Positions 39,972 to 51,120 of a stretch of DNA of 64,000 nucleotides are shown here, piece by piece. This stretch comes from Rhizobium sp. G21 (GTDB lineage: Bacteria > Pseudomonadota > Alphaproteobacteria > Rhizobiales > Rhizobiaceae), in the NCBI RefSeq assembly GCF_014158035.1, contig NZ_JACFXW010000001.1, positions 1,984,001-2,048,000 on the forward strand. The letters are read 5' to 3'. Every line of letters starts with the position of its first letter. Positions within the stretch are counted from its first letter, which is position 1. The notes under the pieces were generated by a model. It ran no database searches, had not been told where the DNA came from, and worked only from the letters and a program-made list of their open reading frames with translations. Position numbers and translations under genes: made by a program.

Positions 39972-41504
39972 TCAGGTGATCGCGCCGACCTGCCAGGGCA
40001 CGAATTCGTTGTCGCCGTAATCATAGATCTCGCTCGACGTCTTCTTGCCCGAGGCGACGGCGATGATGTCTTCGAAGATCCGTAGACCCGCGGCCTCGAT
40101 CGTGTCCTCGCCGGTGACGATCGCGCCGCAATTGATGTCCATGTCCTCCTCCATGTGGTCATACATGTCGGTATTGGTGGCGATCTTGATGCAGGGGGCG
40201 GGCTTGAAGCCGGAGACGGAGCCGCGGCCGGTGGTGAAACAGATGACATTGCAGCCGCCGGCGACCTGGCCGGTGACGGCGGCGGGGTCGTAGCCGGGCG
40301 TGTCCATGAACACGAAGCCGGATGCGGTGACCGGTTCGGCATATTCATAGACGGCCTTCAACGGCATCGAGCCGCCTTTGGCGACTGCCCCCAACGACTT
40401 TTCGAGAATGGTGGTCAGGCCGCCCTGCTTGTTGCCGTAGGAGGGGTTGTTGTTGAGTTCATCGCCGTTCCTGGCAGTATAATCGCGCCACCAGTCGATG
40501 CGGTCGAGCAGTTTCTTCGCCACGTCGGGGGTGACGGCGCGGCGGGTGAGCAGATGTTCGGCGCCGTAAATCTCCGGCGTCTCGGCCAGAACAGAGGTCG
40601 CGCCGTGACGCACCAGCAGGTCTGAGGCGACGCCGAGGGCGGGATTGGCCGAAATGCCGGAATAGCCGTCGGAGCCGCCGCATTCCAGAGCCAGTTTCAG
40701 GCCCGACAGCGGCTGTTCGGTGCGCACCGCCTGATTGACGATCGGCAGCATCTCCTTGATCATCTCGATGGCGGTCTCGATGGTCTTGCGGGTGCCGCCG
40801 GTCTGCTGGATGGTCATGGTGCGCAGGAGCGCGCCTTCGGCGATCTGGTAATGTTCGAGGATCGGAGCGATCTGGTTGGTCTCGCATCCCAGGCCGATCA
40901 TCAGCACGCCGCCGAAATTGGGATGGCGGGCATAGCCCTGAATGGTGCGGGTGAGGATGCGATAGCCTTCCGACTTGGTGTTGATCGCGCAGCCGCCGCC
41001 ATGGGTGAGCGCCACGACGCCATCGACATTGCCGAAACCTTCGAGCCCGCCCATGCGGTTGAAATGATCGGCGATGTAGCGCGACACTGTGGCGGAACAG
41101 TTCACCGAGGAGATGACGCCGATATAGTTGCGGGTGCCGACATGGCCGCCGCCGCGATCGAAGCCCATGAAGGTGCGCCGCTCATTGAGCGGCAGCAGAT
41201 CCTCGGTGAGTTGGCCGGCGCCCATCTGGTAATCATGCTCGGAGGGCACCATGGCCAGATTGTGCAGATGGATATGCTCGCCGGCGGCGATATCGGCGGT
41301 GGCGACGCCGATGACCTGGCCGAACTTCAGCACTTCCTGGCCCGATCGGATCGCCTTCAGCGCCACCTTGTGGCCGCGGCCGATGAAGTCCTTCGCCAAG
41401 AGATCCTGATAGCCGGTCGCTTCGCCCTTGCCGATCTTGGCCCTGGCCACGCCGACATCGTCGAGCGGATTGAGAATGATGATGGGCGCCGATGCCGAGG
41501 TCAT
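39972..41504 (-). CDS. UxaA-family altronate/sugar-acid dehydratase
   Basis: A 510-residue iron-dependent dehydratase of the UxaA/GarD family. An N-terminal SAF domain (about 1-95, GHKVALKAIRSGQEVLKFGQVIGVATADIAAGEHIHLHN) precedes the catalytic part with GTRNYIGVISSVNCSATVS, ALTHGGGCAI, LALECGGSDGYSGISANPALG and CNVICFTTGRGSVSG. It removes water from a sugar acid such as altronate or galactarate to give a 2-keto-3-deoxy acid. It is convergent with the lactonase gene, so the two may be steps of one pathway. The exact sugar acid cannot be read from the sequence. Confidence 0.9.
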   Translation of the reverse strand: MTSASAPIIILNPLDDVGVARAKIGKGEATGYQDLLAKDFIGRGHKVALKAIRSGQEVLKFGQVIGVATADIAAGEHIHLHNLAMVPSEHDYQMGAGQLTEDLLPLNERRTFMGFDRGGGHVGTRNYIGVISSVNCSATVSRYIADHFNRMGGLEGFGNVDGVVALTHGGGCAINTKSEGYRILTRTIQGYARHPNFGGVLMIGLGCETNQIAPILEHYQIAEGALLRTMTIQQTGGTRKTIETAIEMIKEMLPIVNQAVRTEQPLSGLKLALECGGSDGYSGISANPALGVASDLLVRHGATSVLAETPEIYGAEHLLTRRAVTPDVAKKLLDRIDWWRDYTARNGDELNNNPSYGNKQGGLTTILEKSLGAVAKGGSMPLKAVYEYAEPVTASGFVFMDTPGYDPAAVTGQVAGGCNVICFTTGRGSVSGFKPAPCIKIATNTDMYDHMEEDMDINCGAIVTGEDTIEAAGLRIFEDIIAVASGKKTSSEIYDYGDNEFVPWQVGAIT

Positions 41505-41622
41505 GGCGAACTCCTCCCTGTTTTTTGTCCATAGAAGACAATTAGAGCGAGGGGCCTGCGCGTCAAGGCCGGCAGGATGGCGCAGGCGCTTGTTTTTATT
41601 GTTTCTTCAAGACAGAAAGACG

Positions 41623-42525
41623 CTATTCGGGCACGGTCGGCAGCACCGTCTCGGCCTTTTTCAACCGCTGCTCGCGGAAGAAGATGAACAGTCCCGAGGC
41701 GACGATGAGGGCGGCGCCCAGCATCATCGGCAAGGTCGGCGTGTCGCCGAACACCAGCCAGCCGAACAGGATCGCCCAGAACAGCAGCGTGTATTGCAGC
41801 GGCGCGACCGTGGCGGCAGGGGCGATCTTCAACGAATAGGTCATCAGCATATGGGCGAGCATGGCGACGACGCCGAGCAGCGCCATCCACAGCAGATCGA
41901 ACACCGTCGGCGTCACCCATTCGAAGGGCACGGTCGCAGCGCCCACGATGGTCGCGCCGGCCATCTGCCAGAACACCAGCACAGTGCCCGAGGTGTTGCG
42001 CAGGAAGCGGCCCAGCATCAGCATGACCGAGAAGAACATCGTGCCGACGATCGAGATCACCGCCGGCATGGTGAACATCGCGCTGGACGGATTGAGCGCG
42101 ACCAGCACGCCCGAGAAGCCGATGGCGATGGCCAGCCAGCGCCGCCAGCCGACATGCTCGCCGAGAAACAATGGCGAGAGCGCGGCGATATAGATCGGCG
42201 CGGCCAGCCAATAGGTCATGACATCGGCGAGCGGCAGATAGGAGACGGCGAGATAGAAGGCGAAGACCTCCGCCGTGGCGAGAGCCGCGCGCAGGATCTG
42301 CAGACCGGGTCGTTCGACCTGCACCACCTGGCGGAAACCGCCGCGCCACAGGAACGGCAGAAGCACCAGCACCGCGGCGAAACTGCGCAGAAACAGCAGC
42401 TGGCCCACCGAATAGGTGGCGACCAGCCACTTGCCCATCACGTCGTTGATGGAGAACATCAGCATGCCCAGGAGCATGGCGGCGACTGCGGTGGCCGTGG
42501 CGGCCTGCGGACGAGGAAGCGACAT
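41623..42525 (-). CDS. EamA/DMT-family transporter
   Basis: A 300-residue transporter with ten predicted membrane helices in two EamA repeats. Examples are MLLGMLMFSINDVMGKWLVATYSVGQLLFLRSFAA in the first repeat and the second-repeat segment APLQYTLLFWAILFGWLVFGDTP. It exports or imports metabolites such as amino acids or nucleotides, but the substrate cannot be predicted. The start MSLPRPQ at 42525 excludes an implausible 35-residue upstream extension. It is transcribed alone, divergent from moeB. Confidence 0.87.
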   Translation of the reverse strand: MSLPRPQAATATAVAAMLLGMLMFSINDVMGKWLVATYSVGQLLFLRSFAAVLVLLPFLWRGGFRQVVQVERPGLQILRAALATAEVFAFYLAVSYLPLADVMTYWLAAPIYIAALSPLFLGEHVGWRRWLAIAIGFSGVLVALNPSSAMFTMPAVISIVGTMFFSVMLMLGRFLRNTSGTVLVFWQMAGATIVGAATVPFEWVTPTVFDLLWMALLGVVAMLAHMLMTYSLKIAPAATVAPLQYTLLFWAILFGWLVFGDTPTLPMMLGAALIVASGLFIFFREQRLKKAETVLPTVPE

Positions 42526-42729
42526 AGGAAACTGCCTTTCGGGATCGTCAGTCCATGCGGTCGAACCGGAGAAAAGGCAAGCCGCGACCGACATATGCGC
42601 GGAATAAATTATCGACAGAAAGCGCCGCATGGCCTTTCCTTGATTTTCCTGCGCTTTTCTTGTTGACGCGGCGGCGGCGCCGCGCTTGTTAACACATTCG
42701 AAATCACGCAGGCCCGACCCGAGACCGAT

Positions 42730-43484
42730 ATGACCGACGATCCGCTTTCAACCGCCGAAATCGAGCGATACCAGCGCCATATTTTGCTGCCGGAGATCGG
42801 CGGGCAAGGGCAGCAAAGGCTGAAGGCGGCGGCGGTCCTGGTGATCGGCGCGGGCGGACTGGGCTCGCCCGTCATCGAATATCTGGCGGGGGCGGGCGTC
42901 GGCACGATCGGCATCGTCGACGACGACCGGGTGTCGCTGTCCAATCTGCAGCGACAGGTCATCCACGGCACCGACCGGGTGGGCGAGAAGAAGACCCGCA
43001 GCGCCGCAGCCCGGGTGCGCGACATCAATCCGCATGTCGCCGTCAACCGGCATGAAACGCGGTTCAACGCCGACAGCGGTCCGGGGCTGGTGTTCGGCTA
43101 CGACCTGATGATCGACGGGTCCGACAATGTCGAGACGCGCTACTGCGCCGCCGAGGCCGCCGAGCGCGCCGGCGTGCCGCTGGTGTCGGGCGCGGTGGGA
43201 CGTTTCGACGGATCGGTGACCGTGCTCGCGCCGCATCTCACCGGCGCCGACGGCAAGCCCAACCCCGCTACAGCGACCTCTTCCCCGAACGGCCGCCCGA
43301 GGGCATGCTGCCGGCCTGCGCCGAGACGGGCGTGATCGGCGCGCTGACCGGGGTTATCGGCACGCTGATGGCGATGGAGGCGATCAAGGTTCTGACCGGC
43401 GCCGGAGAGCCGCTGATCGGGCGGCTGCTGCTCTATGATGCGCTGGCCGCGCGCTTCGACACGATCCGCTACCGGCGGAAATAA
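42730..43484 (+). CDS. moeB: MoeB/ThiF-family adenylyltransferase, frameshifted
   Basis: A 251-residue E1-like enzyme that adenylates the C-terminus of MoaD (molybdopterin synthesis) or ThiS. The ATP loop VLVIGAGGLGSPVIEYLAGAGVG, the metal-site Asp in DRVSLSNLQRQ and IDGSDNVETRYCAAEAA are intact. The frame breaks in the C run at 43263-43266; one extra C restores NPRYSDLFPERPPEGMLPACAETGVIGALTG. The zinc-binding CxxC seen in E. coli MoeB is absent here (RYSD), as I recall for rhizobial homologues. It is convergent with a Crp-like gene. Confidence 0.87.
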
Positions 43485-43491
43485 CGTCGTC

Positions 43492-44196
43492 TCAATCCTC
43501 GTCGGGCTCGGCCACGGCTCGCAGCTTGCGGGTGCGCAAGAGAATAGAGGCGCCCTTGCGCTCGATGGCGCCCTTTTCCTCCAGCGACAGGATGGCGCGA
43601 TTGATCTTGGGCCGGGAGGCGCCGACGACGCTGGCGATTTCCGACTGCGACAGACCAATCTTCAGCACCGCCTCTTCCGGCGGCTCCTCGCCGAGGATCT
43701 GTCGCATCGTCAGAAGGAAGAAGCGGGCGACGCGGGAATCGAGATCGTAGAGCGCCAGCGTTTCCAGCTGCTCGTTGGTTTCGCGCAGCCGCCGGCAGAG
43801 AAAGCGCATCACCGCCTGCATGGCGGCGGGATTCCTGGCGAGAAAGGCCGAGAAATCAGCCTTGGATACGACATAGCCCTCGGTCGCCACCGAGGCGGTC
43901 GCATCCGCCGAGCGCGGTTCGCCGTCGATGACGGCCATTTCGCCGAGAAGAGCGCCCTCCTCCATGTGCCGAAGCGTCAGCTCGCGTCCCTGGGGCGTGA
44001 TCAGCGACAGCTTGATGCGGCCCGAGGCGACCAGGATCATGTAATCGCCGGGATCGCCGCGCTGGAAAATCACCGCGCCTGCGGTCCATTTGCGCTGCTG
44101 GGCGAGGCCGCGCACCTCCTCGATCAGTGCGGGGGTGAATTCCTCGAAGATCGGAAAGGATCGCCAGAAGGCGACGCTCTTGGGGCTTTCGGCCAT
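43492..44196 (-). CDS. Crp/Fnr-family transcriptional regulator
   Basis: A 234-residue regulator. The N-terminal cyclic-nucleotide-binding barrel contains GALLGEMAVIDGEPRSADATA, close to the cAMP phosphate-binding cassette, so it may bind a nucleotide. The C-terminal winged helix has LSQSEIASVVGASRPKINRAILSLEEKGAI. No Fe-S cysteines are present, so it is not an Fnr oxygen sensor. It lies upstream of and divergent from the cellulose operon (about 265 bp), which suggests, without proof, that it controls bcsA. Confidence 0.87.
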   Translation of the reverse strand: MAESPKSVAFWRSFPIFEEFTPALIEEVRGLAQQRKWTAGAVIFQRGDPGDYMILVASGRIKLSLITPQGRELTLRHMEEGALLGEMAVIDGEPRSADATASVATEGYVVSKADFSAFLARNPAAMQAVMRFLCRRLRETNEQLETLALYDLDSRVARFFLLTMRQILGEEPPEEAVLKIGLSQSEIASVVGASRPKINRAILSLEEKGAIERKGASILLRTRKLRAVAEPDED

Positions 44197-44462
44197 GCGG
44201 GGCTCCGTTGGTGCTGAAAACGGGCGGCTGTCGAACAGACGCGTCAGAAAATACTCATGGTTTACAAGGTTTCAACAGGGTGTTGCGTCATTTCCTTTTG
44301 CCGGCGCCGAATTAACCCAAGCTTTACCACTTCGTCTTGTTTTAGCCGTCTCCGATGAACCTTTCCAGCCGATTTACCTTTTGGGCAGCTTTTGGCGACA
44401 TAGGATCATCCTGTCTCGGAATGGGCCATGAAGGCCTTTGGGTGATGGGGCATGGAGAGCTT

Positions 44463-46727
44463 ATGGCGCGCGTGTTTTTCTCGATTATGGGAATTGTAGC
44501 CGGCACAGCAGGGCTTGCGCTGCTGTTTTTGCCGATCAGCCTGCAGGCGCAGCTGGTGCTGAGCTTCGGCGCTCTCGGTTGCATGTTCTTCACCATGAGC
44601 CGTCCGGACAACAAGATCTTCCGCATGATGTCCTTCGGTTTCGTCGGTCTTCTGGCGTTGCGCTACGGTTACTGGCGCACCGTGGAAACCCTGCCGAGCA
44701 TCTACGAACCCTGGAACTTCATACCGGGCTTCCTGCTCTATCTCGCCGAAATGTATTGCCTCGCGATGCTGTTCGTGTCGCTGTTCATGCTGGCCGATCC
44801 GCTGAAGCGGCAATCGCCGAGCCTGCCCAAGATCGAGGACCTGCCGACCGTCGACGTCTTCGTGCCGAGCTACAACGAGGACGCCGAACTGCTCGCGGTC
44901 ACGCTCGCCGCCGCCAAGGCGATGGCCTATCCCAAGAACAAGCTCAAGATCTATCTGCTCGACGACGGCGGCACGGACGCCAAGCGCAACGACCGCGATC
45001 CCCGCAAGGCGCTGGCCGCCATCCATCGTCACGAGCAACTCAGGGCGCTGTGCGACGCCATGGGCGTGATCTATCATGCCCGCAAGGAAAACAGTCACGC
45101 CAAGGCCGGCAACCTGAACGAAGGCCTGAAGATCTCAAACGGCGAACTCGTGGTGGTGTTCGACGCCGACCATGCGCCAGTCAGGGATTTTCTCAAGGAA
45201 ACCGTGGGCTTCTTCCGCGAGACGGAAAAGCTGTTCCTCGTCCAGACGCCGCACTATTTCCTCAATCCCGATCCGCTCGAGAAAAACCTGCAGACTTTCG
45301 CCCGCATGCCGTCGGAGAACGAAATGTTCTATTCGATCATGCAGCGTGGGCTGGACAAGTGGGATTCGTCCTTCTTCTGCGGCTCGGCGGCCGTGCTGTC
45401 GCGCAAGGCGCTCGAGACCACCAATGGTTTTGCCGGCCAATCGATCACCGAGGATTGCGAGACGGCGCTGGCGCTGCATTCCCAAGGCTGGCATTCGATC
45501 TATGTCGACAAGCCGCTGATCGCCGGCCTGCAGCCGGAAACCTTCGTGTCCTTCATCGGACAGCGGGCGCGCTGGTGCCAGGGCATGCTGCAGATCCTCA
45601 TCCTCAACCGTCCCTTCCTCGCCAAGGGACTGAAGATGCAGCAGCGCATCTGCTATGCCGGCATCAACCTGTTCTGGCTGTTTCCGCTGTCGCGGCTGGC
45701 CTTCATGTTCTCGCCGTTGCTCTACATCTTCTTCTCGCTGGAAGTGTTCCAGTCCAACATCACCGAATTCGCCTCTTACGCGCTCACCTATCTGGTCGCC
45801 TCCTATGCGCTGCAGAGCTATCTCTATGGCCGCGTGCGCTGGCCCTGGGTGTCCGAGCTTTATGAATATGTGCAGTCGGTGATGCTGTTCGGCTCGATCG
45901 TCTCGGTGGTGCGCAATCCGCGCAAGCCGACCTTCAACGTGACCGCCAAGGGCCAGACGCTCGACAAATCCGGCATGAGCCCGATCGCCAAGCCCTATTT
46001 CGCGATCTTCTTCATCCTGCTGGTCGCCGCGCTCTATTCCGGCTTCCGCTATATGACCGAGCCGCTCTCAGGCGATCTCCTGATGATCGTGGCCGGCTGG
46101 AACCTGATCAATCTGGCGCTGGCGGGCGCAGCGCTCGGCGTGGTGGCCGAACGGCGCGAACTCCGGCGCAACCAGCGCCTGCCCGTCAAGCGGCATGCGC
46201 TGATGCGGATCGGCGAGACGCTGCATTCGGTGATCGTGCGCGACGCCTCGAGCGGCGGCGTGGCGGTGGAATTTCTCGACGGCGAGCCCAAGACCGCCGA
46301 GATCGGCCAGCTCGCGGGCCAATTGGAGCTGAGACGCGGCGGCGAGGCGATTTCGGCCGACATGGTGCTGCGCGGCGTCAGGCGCTCCCCGGACGCGCCG
46401 ACCGCCTGGGGTTTCGCCTATCGCGAACGGACGCCGTCGACCTTCGCCGTCATCGCCGACCTCATGTATTCGAAACAGGCCGTGCTGCAGGACCGGCTGA
46501 ACCGGCGACAGGTGCGGCTGGGCTTCTTCGCCGGCACCGTGAAATTCGCCGCCTGGACCTTCTCGGAAACATTCCGGGCGCTGCGCTATTCGCTCGGCTG
46601 GATCGGCGAGAGCGCGGTGACGTCCGAACCCGACGCGCCCATCCAGATCAAGCCCGCCAGCGTGAAGATGACGCCGGTGGAGATCGAAGCCGAACTGACC
46701 AGAGCCGCGGGAGGCGCCCGTGCGTAA
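44463..46727 (+). CDS. bcsA: cellulose synthase catalytic subunit (UDP-forming)
   Basis: A 754-residue inner-membrane GT2 glycosyltransferase that polymerises UDP-glucose into beta-1,4-glucan and extrudes it. N-terminal helices precede the catalytic domain with LDDGGTD, FDADHAP, FFCGSAAVL, SITEDCETA and the QxxRW motif GQRARWCQG. A C-terminal PilZ domain shows RRNQR (RxxxR) and DASSGG (DxSxxG), so activation by cyclic di-GMP is expected. GGAGAG lies before the ATG at 44463. It is first of the four-gene bcs operon; bcsB overlaps its end. Confidence 0.96.
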   Translation: MARVFFSIMGIVAGTAGLALLFLPISLQAQLVLSFGALGCMFFTMSRPDNKIFRMMSFGFVGLLALRYGYWRTVETLPSIYEPWNFIPGFLLYLAEMYCLAMLFVSLFMLADPLKRQSPSLPKIEDLPTVDVFVPSYNEDAELLAVTLAAAKAMAYPKNKLKIYLLDDGGTDAKRNDRDPRKALAAIHRHEQLRALCDAMGVIYHARKENSHAKAGNLNEGLKISNGELVVVFDADHAPVRDFLKETVGFFRETEKLFLVQTPHYFLNPDPLEKNLQTFARMPSENEMFYSIMQRGLDKWDSSFFCGSAAVLSRKALETTNGFAGQSITEDCETALALHSQGWHSIYVDKPLIAGLQPETFVSFIGQRARWCQGMLQILILNRPFLAKGLKMQQRICYAGINLFWLFPLSRLAFMFSPLLYIFFSLEVFQSNITEFASYALTYLVASYALQSYLYGRVRWPWVSELYEYVQSVMLFGSIVSVVRNPRKPTFNVTAKGQTLDKSGMSPIAKPYFAIFFILLVAALYSGFRYMTEPLSGDLLMIVAGWNLINLALAGAALGVVAERRELRRNQRLPVKRHALMRIGETLHSVIVRDASSGGVAVEFLDGEPKTAEIGQLAGQLELRRGGEAISADMVLRGVRRSPDAPTAWGFAYRERTPSTFAVIADLMYSKQAVLQDRLNRRQVRLGFFAGTVKFAAWTFSETFRALRYSLGWIGESAVTSEPDAPIQIKPASVKMTPVEIEAELTRAAGGARA

Positions 46728-48944
46728 GTCGACGACCCTCCTCGGCGCCGCCCTCCTCGCCTGCGTCGCATCCGCACAGGGATTGGCTGCCGACAACCCG
46801 CTCCTGCCGCAGAATAGCGCGGGCGTGAGCATCGCCCCCGCCACACAGTCTGCGACGATCGCAACCGGAAACGGCCTGACCCCTTCCTCGAGGCTTCGAC
46901 GCGCTTTCGCCTGAGCGGCGAGAGCGACACGGCGGAATTCACATTCTGGGCCAGCAAAGCCGAGGCGCAGGCCGGCGGCGAGATCGTGCTCTCCTACAAG
47001 AACGCCGTGTCGGTGCTGCCGGACACCGGGCTCGCCAGCGTCGAGATCAACGGCAAGGCGGCGGGCGAGTTCAAGATCGCCTCTCCCTTCGACTTCACCG
47101 CCCGGAGCTTCAAGGCCGCGCCGGGTCAGCTGCGCGCCGGCTACAATGTCGTGCGTGTCAAGGCGCGGCAGCATCACCGCGTCGATTGCGCGCTCTCGGC
47201 CACCTACGAATTGTGGACCGACGTCAATCCGGCGCGGAGCGGCTTCAGGTCGTCCAACGCCGGCATCGTCACGACATTCGCCGATCTCGCCAAGGCGGGA
47301 CGGCTCGAAAACGGCGCGACGGACCTGCGCGTGGTGACCGCCGCCAAGACCGACGCCGGACTTCTGAACGCCGCGTCGAGCGTGGCGCAGGCGGTCGGCC
47401 TCTATCTGGGGCGGCCGGATCTCGCCGTGAGCCTGTCGGATCGTCCGGGCCGGGGTCCGGGGATCGACCTCTATCTGATGATCTCGGGCGACGCGGGCGT
47501 CAGCGTCGCGCCGGGCGGAGAGCCGGGCCGTATCGCGCTGACTTTCCGTGCGCCCAACGTCGACGGCCTTCACGATCTGCTGGTCGCCACGGTGAAGAAG
47601 GAGATGATGGCGGGCCTGCGCGACCTCAACGCCCGCAAGCGCTTCGGCGAGATCAGGCTCGACGCGGGCAAGACCGCGACGCTCAAGGACATGGGTTTCC
47701 GCAGCGAGACCTTCGCCGGCCGGATGATGCGGACGCGCTTCGACATGACCATGCCGGCCGATTTCTATCCCGCCGATTACGGCTCCGTGGCGCTGAAGCT
47801 GAGCGCGGCGACCGCGCCCGGGCTCGAGCCGCAATCGCAGATGCTGGTGCGGGTCAACGACGTCGTCGTCAACGCCTTCCCGTTCCGCGACACGGACGGC
47901 CAGAACTTCGACGAGAAGCTGATCGAACTGCCGCTGCGCGCCTTCCGGCCCGGCGTCAACAGGGTGGAAATGCTGGCGGAATTGCCGCGCGCCTCGGACC
48001 GGACCTGCGCGCCCGACGCGCGCGACGAAGACAAGCCGCGCTATATTCTGCTCGACAAGACCAGCATCGGCGTGCCCGAGCTCGCCCGCGTGACCCGCCT
48101 GCCCGATCTCGGCGCCATGGCGGGCGTCGCCTATCCCTATGGCGACGGCAAGCCCTTCCCAGTCTATCTCGATCAGGCGACGCCGGAGACGGCGGGCGCC
48201 GCGCTGACGCTTTTGGCGCGGCTCGCTCAATCGGCGCAAGCGCCCGTCAACGCCGATTTCAGGATCGGCAAGCCGACCGGCGAAGTCGCCGGCGACGCGC
48301 TGGTGCTGATCGGTTCGGGCGATGCCCGGGAGCAAAACGCCGCAGCAGAGAGCGCGGCTCCCACGTCGGTGAGCTTCGAGGAAACCGGCGCGATCGACGT
48401 CACGTCCACCGGCGGCGAGGACCAGCTCATCGCCGCCTTCCGGCAATCGGCAAGCGATGCGGACACCGAACTCTCCTGGTCGAGCCGCTTCGGCGCGATG
48501 GCGGACAGGCTCGGCGCCCGCTTCAAGCGCTGGCTGAACTATCAATCTGAGACGGCGGGCGCGCCCGATCTCGGAAATGCGCTGGTGACCGTTGCGCAGA
48601 CGGCCTCCGCCGGCGACGGCGCGACGACGGAAATCCGCGCCAACACGCCGGAAGACCTCGCATTCGGCGTCCAGAGGCTGGCGAGTTCGGAGATCTGGCC
48701 GCAACTGTCGGGCGGCTCCGCCGCCATTTCGGCCGATGCGACGACGCTCGCCGCCCTCACTGGTCCCTCGCCCCGTTTCAGCGACGTGACAGAGCAGAGC
48801 GTCGGCAACTATCGCCGCATCGCCGCGGCCTGGCTGTCGGACAATTTCAAGATCTATGTCGGACTGGTGATCGCGCTGATCGGCGTCTTCGCCGCCTGGC
48901 TGGGTTTCGTCGTCCAACGCAAGGGCGCGAGGAGCGACGCATGA
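46720..48944 (+). CDS. bcsB: cellulose synthase regulatory subunit BcsB, frameshifted
   Basis: The periplasmic partner of BcsA that guides the glucan. A signal peptide (TTLLGAALLACVASAQGLAA) begins the protein, and one C-terminal membrane anchor (IYVGLVIALIGVFAAWLGFVV) ends it. Inside are the paired carbohydrate-binding and flavodoxin-like regions, including DVNPARSGF and RVNDVVVNAFPFRD. The frame breaks in a C run at 46880-46883; one extra C gives GLTPFLEASTRFRLSGE and a 741-residue protein. The start is a GTG at 46720 that overlaps the bcsA stop by eight bases. Confidence 0.92.
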
Positions 48945-51120
48945 CCCGGTCCATCCTGTTCGCAAGCGTCTGCGCTGTTTGCCTGACGGGCACGGCCCGC
49001 GCCGCCGATCCCGCCAGCCCGCTCCTGACGCCCGCGCCGGCCGCCGCCCCTGTGGCGACGACGCCGAAGATGGCCCAGCCAGCGGTTATCACCCAACCCG
49101 TGACCGTGTCCGAGAAGGCCGTCGCCGGCCCCGACGCCATCGAACTGGCGGCGCTCTATTATTACGCCCGCAGCAAGGAAGAGGCGCGGCTGAAGGCCGA
49201 GTTCGCCCGGCTGCAATATAAATATCCCGGCTTCGAGATGCCCTCCGACCTCTACCAGCCGGCGGCCAAGCCGGTGGACGAGAGCAAGCTCTGGACGCTC
49301 TATGGCAAGGACGACTTCGCCGGCGTCGATGCGGAACTCGCGCGGCTTGCTGCGGAGCGCCCGGAATGGAAGCCAAGCGCGGATTTCCAGGCCAAACTGG
49401 CGCGCAAGAAGATGCGCTTCGCCGTAACAACAGCCGTGAAGTCGCGCAACTGGCAGAGCGCGGCCGCCGCCGGCGCGACGATCGATCCGGCGACGGAGAA
49501 AGAGGTCGATCTGGTCTGGGACATGATCGACGCCTATTCGGCGCTCGGCGATCGCGAGCGGCTGGCGCGCTTTTACCGCGCGCTGATGTTCCGCGATCCC
49601 GCCCATCAGATCCCCAAGGCGGCCCTCATCGCCACCATCAAGAAATCCACCCGCGACTTCACCTCCGAGGATGTGCGCGGCGTGATGGCGGTGTTCGCCG
49701 CCGATCCGGTGATCAGCGCCGGCCTCGCCGGCGTCGCCACGGATCTCACCCGCAAGGCGGTGGCGGAGTTCAATACAGACAAGTCGAAGACCGAGCCTCT
49801 GGCCAAGGCCGATATCGACGCACTGTCCGCCGCGGCGACGGAAGGCAAGGCGCCGGCCGATTTCTCGCTGCTCGGCTGGTATTATCTGAAGATCAAGGAG
49901 CCCGCCAATGCCGGCGCCTGGTTCCGCCGCGCCATCGAGGTCGAGCCGACCGTCGATCACGCCAAGGGCCTCTATCTGGCGCTGATGGGACAGGCGCGCG
50001 ACCAGAGGAGGCGTACGAACTCGCCGTCATTTACAAGGATGCCCTGATCGCCGATCCGGTGTTCCTGATGAATGCTCTGGCGGCGCGGATCTCCGGGCCG
50101 CATGCCGACAGCGTCAAGCCCGAAGCGGTGGCCGCTTATGCCGAAGCGATCCTGGCGGCCAAGAGCGGGCCGCATGCCGAAATCCTCGCCTGGTACGCCT
50201 ATAACAGCGGCCAGTTTCCCGCCGCCCGCGCCTGGTTCGACAAGGCTTTCGCCTGGGAGCCGAATGAAGCGCGGCTGAAGGGTCTCGCGCTTTCAGAAGG
50301 GCAGCTGGGCGATCGCGCAGCGCTGGTGGCGCTCTATAAAGCCTATGGAAAGACCTATCCGACCATCTGGGACGACGTGCATCTCGCCAAGAAGGGCGCG
50401 CGGCGCGCAGCGGCGAGACCGGTGATCGACCGAATGCAGGTGGGCGCGGTCGAGACGAAAACCGAGACGCGCGAACCCGATTTCATCGAGGCCTCTCCCC
50501 GACGGGAGCAGCCCGCGGGGACGCAGCCGAGGCGCGGCGGGCGTGTCGTGGCTGCCAGCGGCTTCGACGCGCTTCTGGGGCAGAAACGCTATGGCGACTG
50601 CGTGGCGGCGATCGCATCGCGCGAGGCGTCGCAAGGGCTCCGGCCCGGCGACCAACTGGTCAAAGGCTGGTGCATGATGGGCCTGAAGCGCAATTCCGAA
50701 GCGCAGGCCGCGTTCAGCGCCGCGCTTGCAGGCGGCGGCAAGACGCAGAGCGACGCGGCCTACGGCCTGACGCTCGCGCTGTTGCGCAACCAGATGACCA
50801 GCGAGGCGCAATCGGTGATCTCGCTCTATCCGCTGGGCGCCGCCCGCGACAAGGAAATCCGGCTGGAGATCTTCTGGCAGATGGCGCGCGCCGCTTTCGA
50901 CCGCAAGGATTACCGCCAGTCGCTCGATGCGCTCAACGAACGCATCCGGCTGGCGCCCGAGCCGGTCGACATGACGCAGATGCGCGCCTGGGCGCATTAC
51001 AATCTCGGCAACAAGGCCGAAGCCAAGGCGATCTTCGAGACGCTGGCCGACTATGTCGATGACGGCGGTGTCAGGCGGGGTCTTGCCGCCACCACCGGCG
51101 GAACTGTGGGAGGGCGCTGA
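48941..51120 (+). CDS. bcsK: TPR-rich cellulose secretion protein (BcsK-like), frameshifted
   Basis: A roughly 726-residue exported protein rich in TPR-like helical repeats (for example ADFSLLGWYYLKIKEPANAGAWFRRAIEVEPTVDHAKGLYLALMG). A signal peptide (ILFASVCAVCLTGTARA) starts it. No outer-membrane beta-barrel of the BcsC type is visible at the C-terminus. The frame breaks at about 50003; one extra G gives QARDQEEAYELAVIYKDALIADP. In Rhizobiales cellulose operons a TPR protein called BcsK takes the place of BcsC, and the position third in the operon fits. The assignment rests on context and repeat content. Confidence 0.72.

Noticed and set aside
44312..44326. CtrA-like site TTAA-N7-TTTA upstream of bcsA.
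   Set aside because: The second half has a mismatch in a four-base motif, and such near-matches are expected by chance in this A/T-rich gap.
46720..48944. Programmed frameshifting in bcsB.
   Set aside because: No slippery heptamer with a downstream structure was apparent, and the same kind of break occurs in unrelated genes across the window.
46068..48965. A 965-codon open reading frame on the minus strand opposite bcsB.
   Set aside because: It is a high-GC antisense shadow of bcsA/bcsB. The translation has no domain and is rich in Arg, Gly and His, while the plus strand carries clear cellulose synthase motifs.
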